A stretch of 64,000 bases of DNA from Haloarcula halophila (GTDB lineage Archaea > Halobacteriota > Halobacteria > Halobacteriales > Haloarculaceae), in assembly GCF_029278565.1 (NCBI RefSeq), contig NZ_CP119559.1:1488001-1552000 (forward strand). The letters run 5' to 3'. Shown here one piece after another: positions 62,446 to 64,000 of this stretch. The notes beneath the pieces were generated by a model. It saw nothing but the letters and a program-made list of their open reading frames with translations, was not told where the DNA came from and made no database searches. The position numbers were made by a program, and so were the translations under genes. The first letter of the stretch is position 1; every line of letters starts with the position of its first letter.

Positions 62446-64000
62446 CCGACAGTGGCCGCTCACGCCGTGCGTTGCTCCGGACCGTCGGAACTGTAGCGGG
62501 TACCGCTCTGGCGGGGTGTGGCACTATCGCAGACGTGTTCCCCGCCTCGGACCCACCGGACACCGGCCCACAGTCGTCCGCGACCGCGGTTCGGGGACGT
62601 GTCGTCGACACGGGAGGAACGCCAGTTGTGGACGCCGACGTGACGGCACTCGGTACCGGCGGGACTAACCTCGCGACAGCACGAACCGACGACGGGGGCC
62701 GGTTCTCGCTTTCGGTGCGTCGGCCAGTTTGGGTTCGCGTCCGGAAAGACGGCTACAACGAGCGTGTTCGGGCCTGCCGACCAGGACCGACACACAGGAT
62801 TGTCGTGACCGAAGCGACCGGAACGGCGACGCTCACCTTCGGTGGCGATACGATGTTCGCTCGACGTTTCTACACCGACCCGACAGACCAGTTGAACCCC
62901 CGGGCACGCATCGATCCGGGCGATCGGCGTGGTGACCACGACGCGATCCTCGATCCGATCGAGCCGGCGTTATCGGCCGCTGACCTCACCTCGGTGAACC
63001 TCGAAACCCCGTTGACGACGCGGGGTCTGCGTCACCCGGAGAAGACCTATTCCTTCGCCTCACACCCCGTCGCTGCCGACGCGCTCGCCGCCGCCGGCGT
63101 CGACTACGCGGCGCTGGGAAACAACCACGTCCTCGACGCGCTCGGGCCGGGGCTCCGGGACACGACCGCGGCGCTCGCCGGGGCCGGCGTCGGCTACTCC
63201 GGTGCCGGGACCTCGGCGGCGGCCGCCTGGGAGCCACACGTCCAGGGGGCCGGCGACCTCACCGTCGCGTTTCTGTCGTGTACGACGATCACCGGCGACT
63301 TCTACGCGATCGATCTGGCTGCGAACGGGCCGACCGACAGGCCCGTCACCGTCACCATCGACGGCGAGTCCCGGACCGTCCCTGCCGGCGTCGGGGCCGC
63401 CCGTGCGACGACCGATCGGCTCGACCGAGCCGTGAGACGCGCCGACGAGACTGCCGACGTCGTCGTCGTCCAGATCCACGGTGGCGAGCCGTACCAGCGG
63501 ACACCGACACCCGACGTGCGACGGCTCACAGCGACGGCCGCTCGGAGCGGGGCGGATCTCGTGGTCAACCACCACCCGCACGTCACAGGCGGGATCGAGC
63601 GGGTCGAGGGAGCGCTCGTCGCGTGGTCGCTGGGCAATCTCGTGTTCGACCAACGGATCTGGCCGACGTTCCCGACGTACCTGTTGACCGTCACTGTCAG
63701 TGCCGAGGGCGCCGAACGGGCGACCGTTGACCCGGTCCTGATCGACGGGTTCGTCCCCCACGGGATCGTCGGCAAACCGAACAGGACGGTGACCTGGAAC
63801 ACACTCGCGACATCGAGCGAGGAAGCGACCGCCACGCGGTCCGGTGTCACGTTCGGTGCGGGGAGTCGGCCCGAGCGGGCTGTGAGCAAGCAGTTCCCCG
63901 AGCGCGGTGCGATCTATGCCCGGGAGGTCGGCTGGGTAGCCGGAGTCACGGAGGGGCAAATCCGACTCGGGCGTGACCTCCTGCCGACCGGTCGGTTCGA
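62442..64000 (+). CDS. pgsA: PgsA/CapA-like poly-gamma-glutamate protein, Tat lipoprotein (3' end outside window)
   Basis: About 519 residues are visible; the end lies beyond the window. A twin-arginine region (RSRRALLRTVGTVAG) and lipobox LAGC (Cys26) predict an exported lipoprotein. Residues about 47-122 look like a carboxypeptidase-regulatory/CNA-B-type beta-sandwich (VRGRVVDTGGTPVVDADVTA and GRFSLSVRRPVWVRVRKDGY). From 128 the CapA metallophosphatase-like domain follows: GGDTMFARRF, NLETPLTTRG, LGNNHVLDALGPG, VVVQIHGGEPY and SLGNLVFD. The extra N-terminal domain is not usual in the Bacillus protein. The GTG start overlaps the pgsB stop by 4 bp. It probably helps polymer transfer or anchoring at the surface. 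Confidence 0.88.
   Translation, partial: MTDSGRSRRALLRTVGTVAGTALAGCGTIADVFPASDPPDTGPQSSATAVRGRVVDTGGTPVVDADVTALGTGGTNLATARTDDGGRFSLSVRRPVWVRVRKDGYNERVRACRPGPTHRIVVTEATGTATLTFGGDTMFARRFYTDPTDQLNPRARIDPGDRRGDHDAILDPIEPALSAADLTSVNLETPLTTRGLRHPEKTYSFASHPVAADALAAAGVDYAALGNNHVLDALGPGLRDTTAALAGAGVGYSGAGTSAAAAWEPHVQGAGDLTVAFLSCTTITGDFYAIDLAANGPTDRPVTVTIDGESRTVPAGVGAARATTDRLDRAVRRADETADVVVVQIHGGEPYQRTPTPDVRRLTATAARSGADLVVNHHPHVTGGIERVEGALVAWSLGNLVFDQRIWPTFPTYLLTVTVSAEGAERATVDPVLIDGFVPHGIVGKPNRTVTWNTLATSSEEATATRSGVTFGAGSRPERAVSKQFPERGAIYAREVGWVAGVTEGQIRLGRDLLPTGRF

Overview
The window is a stretch of haloarchaeal chromosome (class Halobacteria). The evidence is a high-GC sequence coding for strongly acidic proteins; RNA polymerase split into A'/A'' and B'/B''; two thermosome genes; archaeal translation and ribosome-assembly factors (SUI1, eIF1A, RIO1, a Dim2/Krr1-like KH protein); an F420/tetrahydromethanopterin gene pair; Tat lipoproteins; and TATA-type box A elements about 25-35 nt before start codons, which points to many leaderless mRNAs. 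A member of the Haloarculaceae is a reasonable guess, but genus cannot be settled from the sequence alone. No insertion sequence, integrase, CRISPR array or rRNA was seen, so this is core chromosome with a few accessory insertions.

Layout. 1-1.8 kb: biotin ECF transporter bioY-bioM-bioN (bioN cut by the window edge). 1.9-13.7 kb: the information-processing block rpoH-rpoB2-rpoB1-rpoA1-rpoA2-nusA and rps12-rps7 on the minus strand, interrupted by an oppositely oriented chemotaxis transducer between nusA and rps12. 14.0 kb: tRNA-Asp. 14-19.3 kb: small regulators, a phosphodiesterase, an inositol/fructose phosphatase, and the F420 pair cofE-mer. 19.4-23.5 kb: MoxR ATPase, DUF58 protein and a transglutaminase-like membrane protein in one tightly overlapped operon. 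23.6-33.8 kb: housekeeping and membrane genes (SUI1, histidine kinase, EngB, DUF389, SIMPL, a frameshifted Na+/Ca2+ exchanger, Nog1-like GTPase, HisE, PdxT, PrsW-like protease, riboflavin synthase). 33.8-36.8 kb: glycolytic gap and pgk plus Hsp20. 37-43.7 kb: ATP-grasp protein, thermosome subunit, DUF460 protein, small membrane and lipoprotein genes. 43.8-47.2 kb: eIF1A, RIO1 kinase, an HTTM membrane protein and the KH protein. 47.2-53 kb: two tandem PQQ beta-propeller Tat lipoproteins, an Orc1/Cdc6-like AAA+ ATPase and the second thermosome subunit. 53-57.7 kb: AEC transporter, a predicted pseudokinase, and a TetR-MATE efflux operon. 57.8-59.7 kb: lrp and glnA, divergent. 60-64 kb: a pgsC-pgsB-pgsA operon for poly-gamma-glutamate; pgsA runs off the window.

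The most notable signals are: the poly-gamma-glutamate operon, with an internally duplicated PgsC and a PgsA carrying an added carboxypeptidase-regulatory-like domain, downstream of glutamine synthetase; a kinase-fold protein that lacks the key catalytic residues; a helix-turn-helix-like insertion in RNA polymerase A'; accessory membrane genes inserted in otherwise conserved information-processing clusters; and two thermosome genes with near-identical promoters and strong downstream inverted repeats. No wholly new system could be demonstrated from sequence alone.
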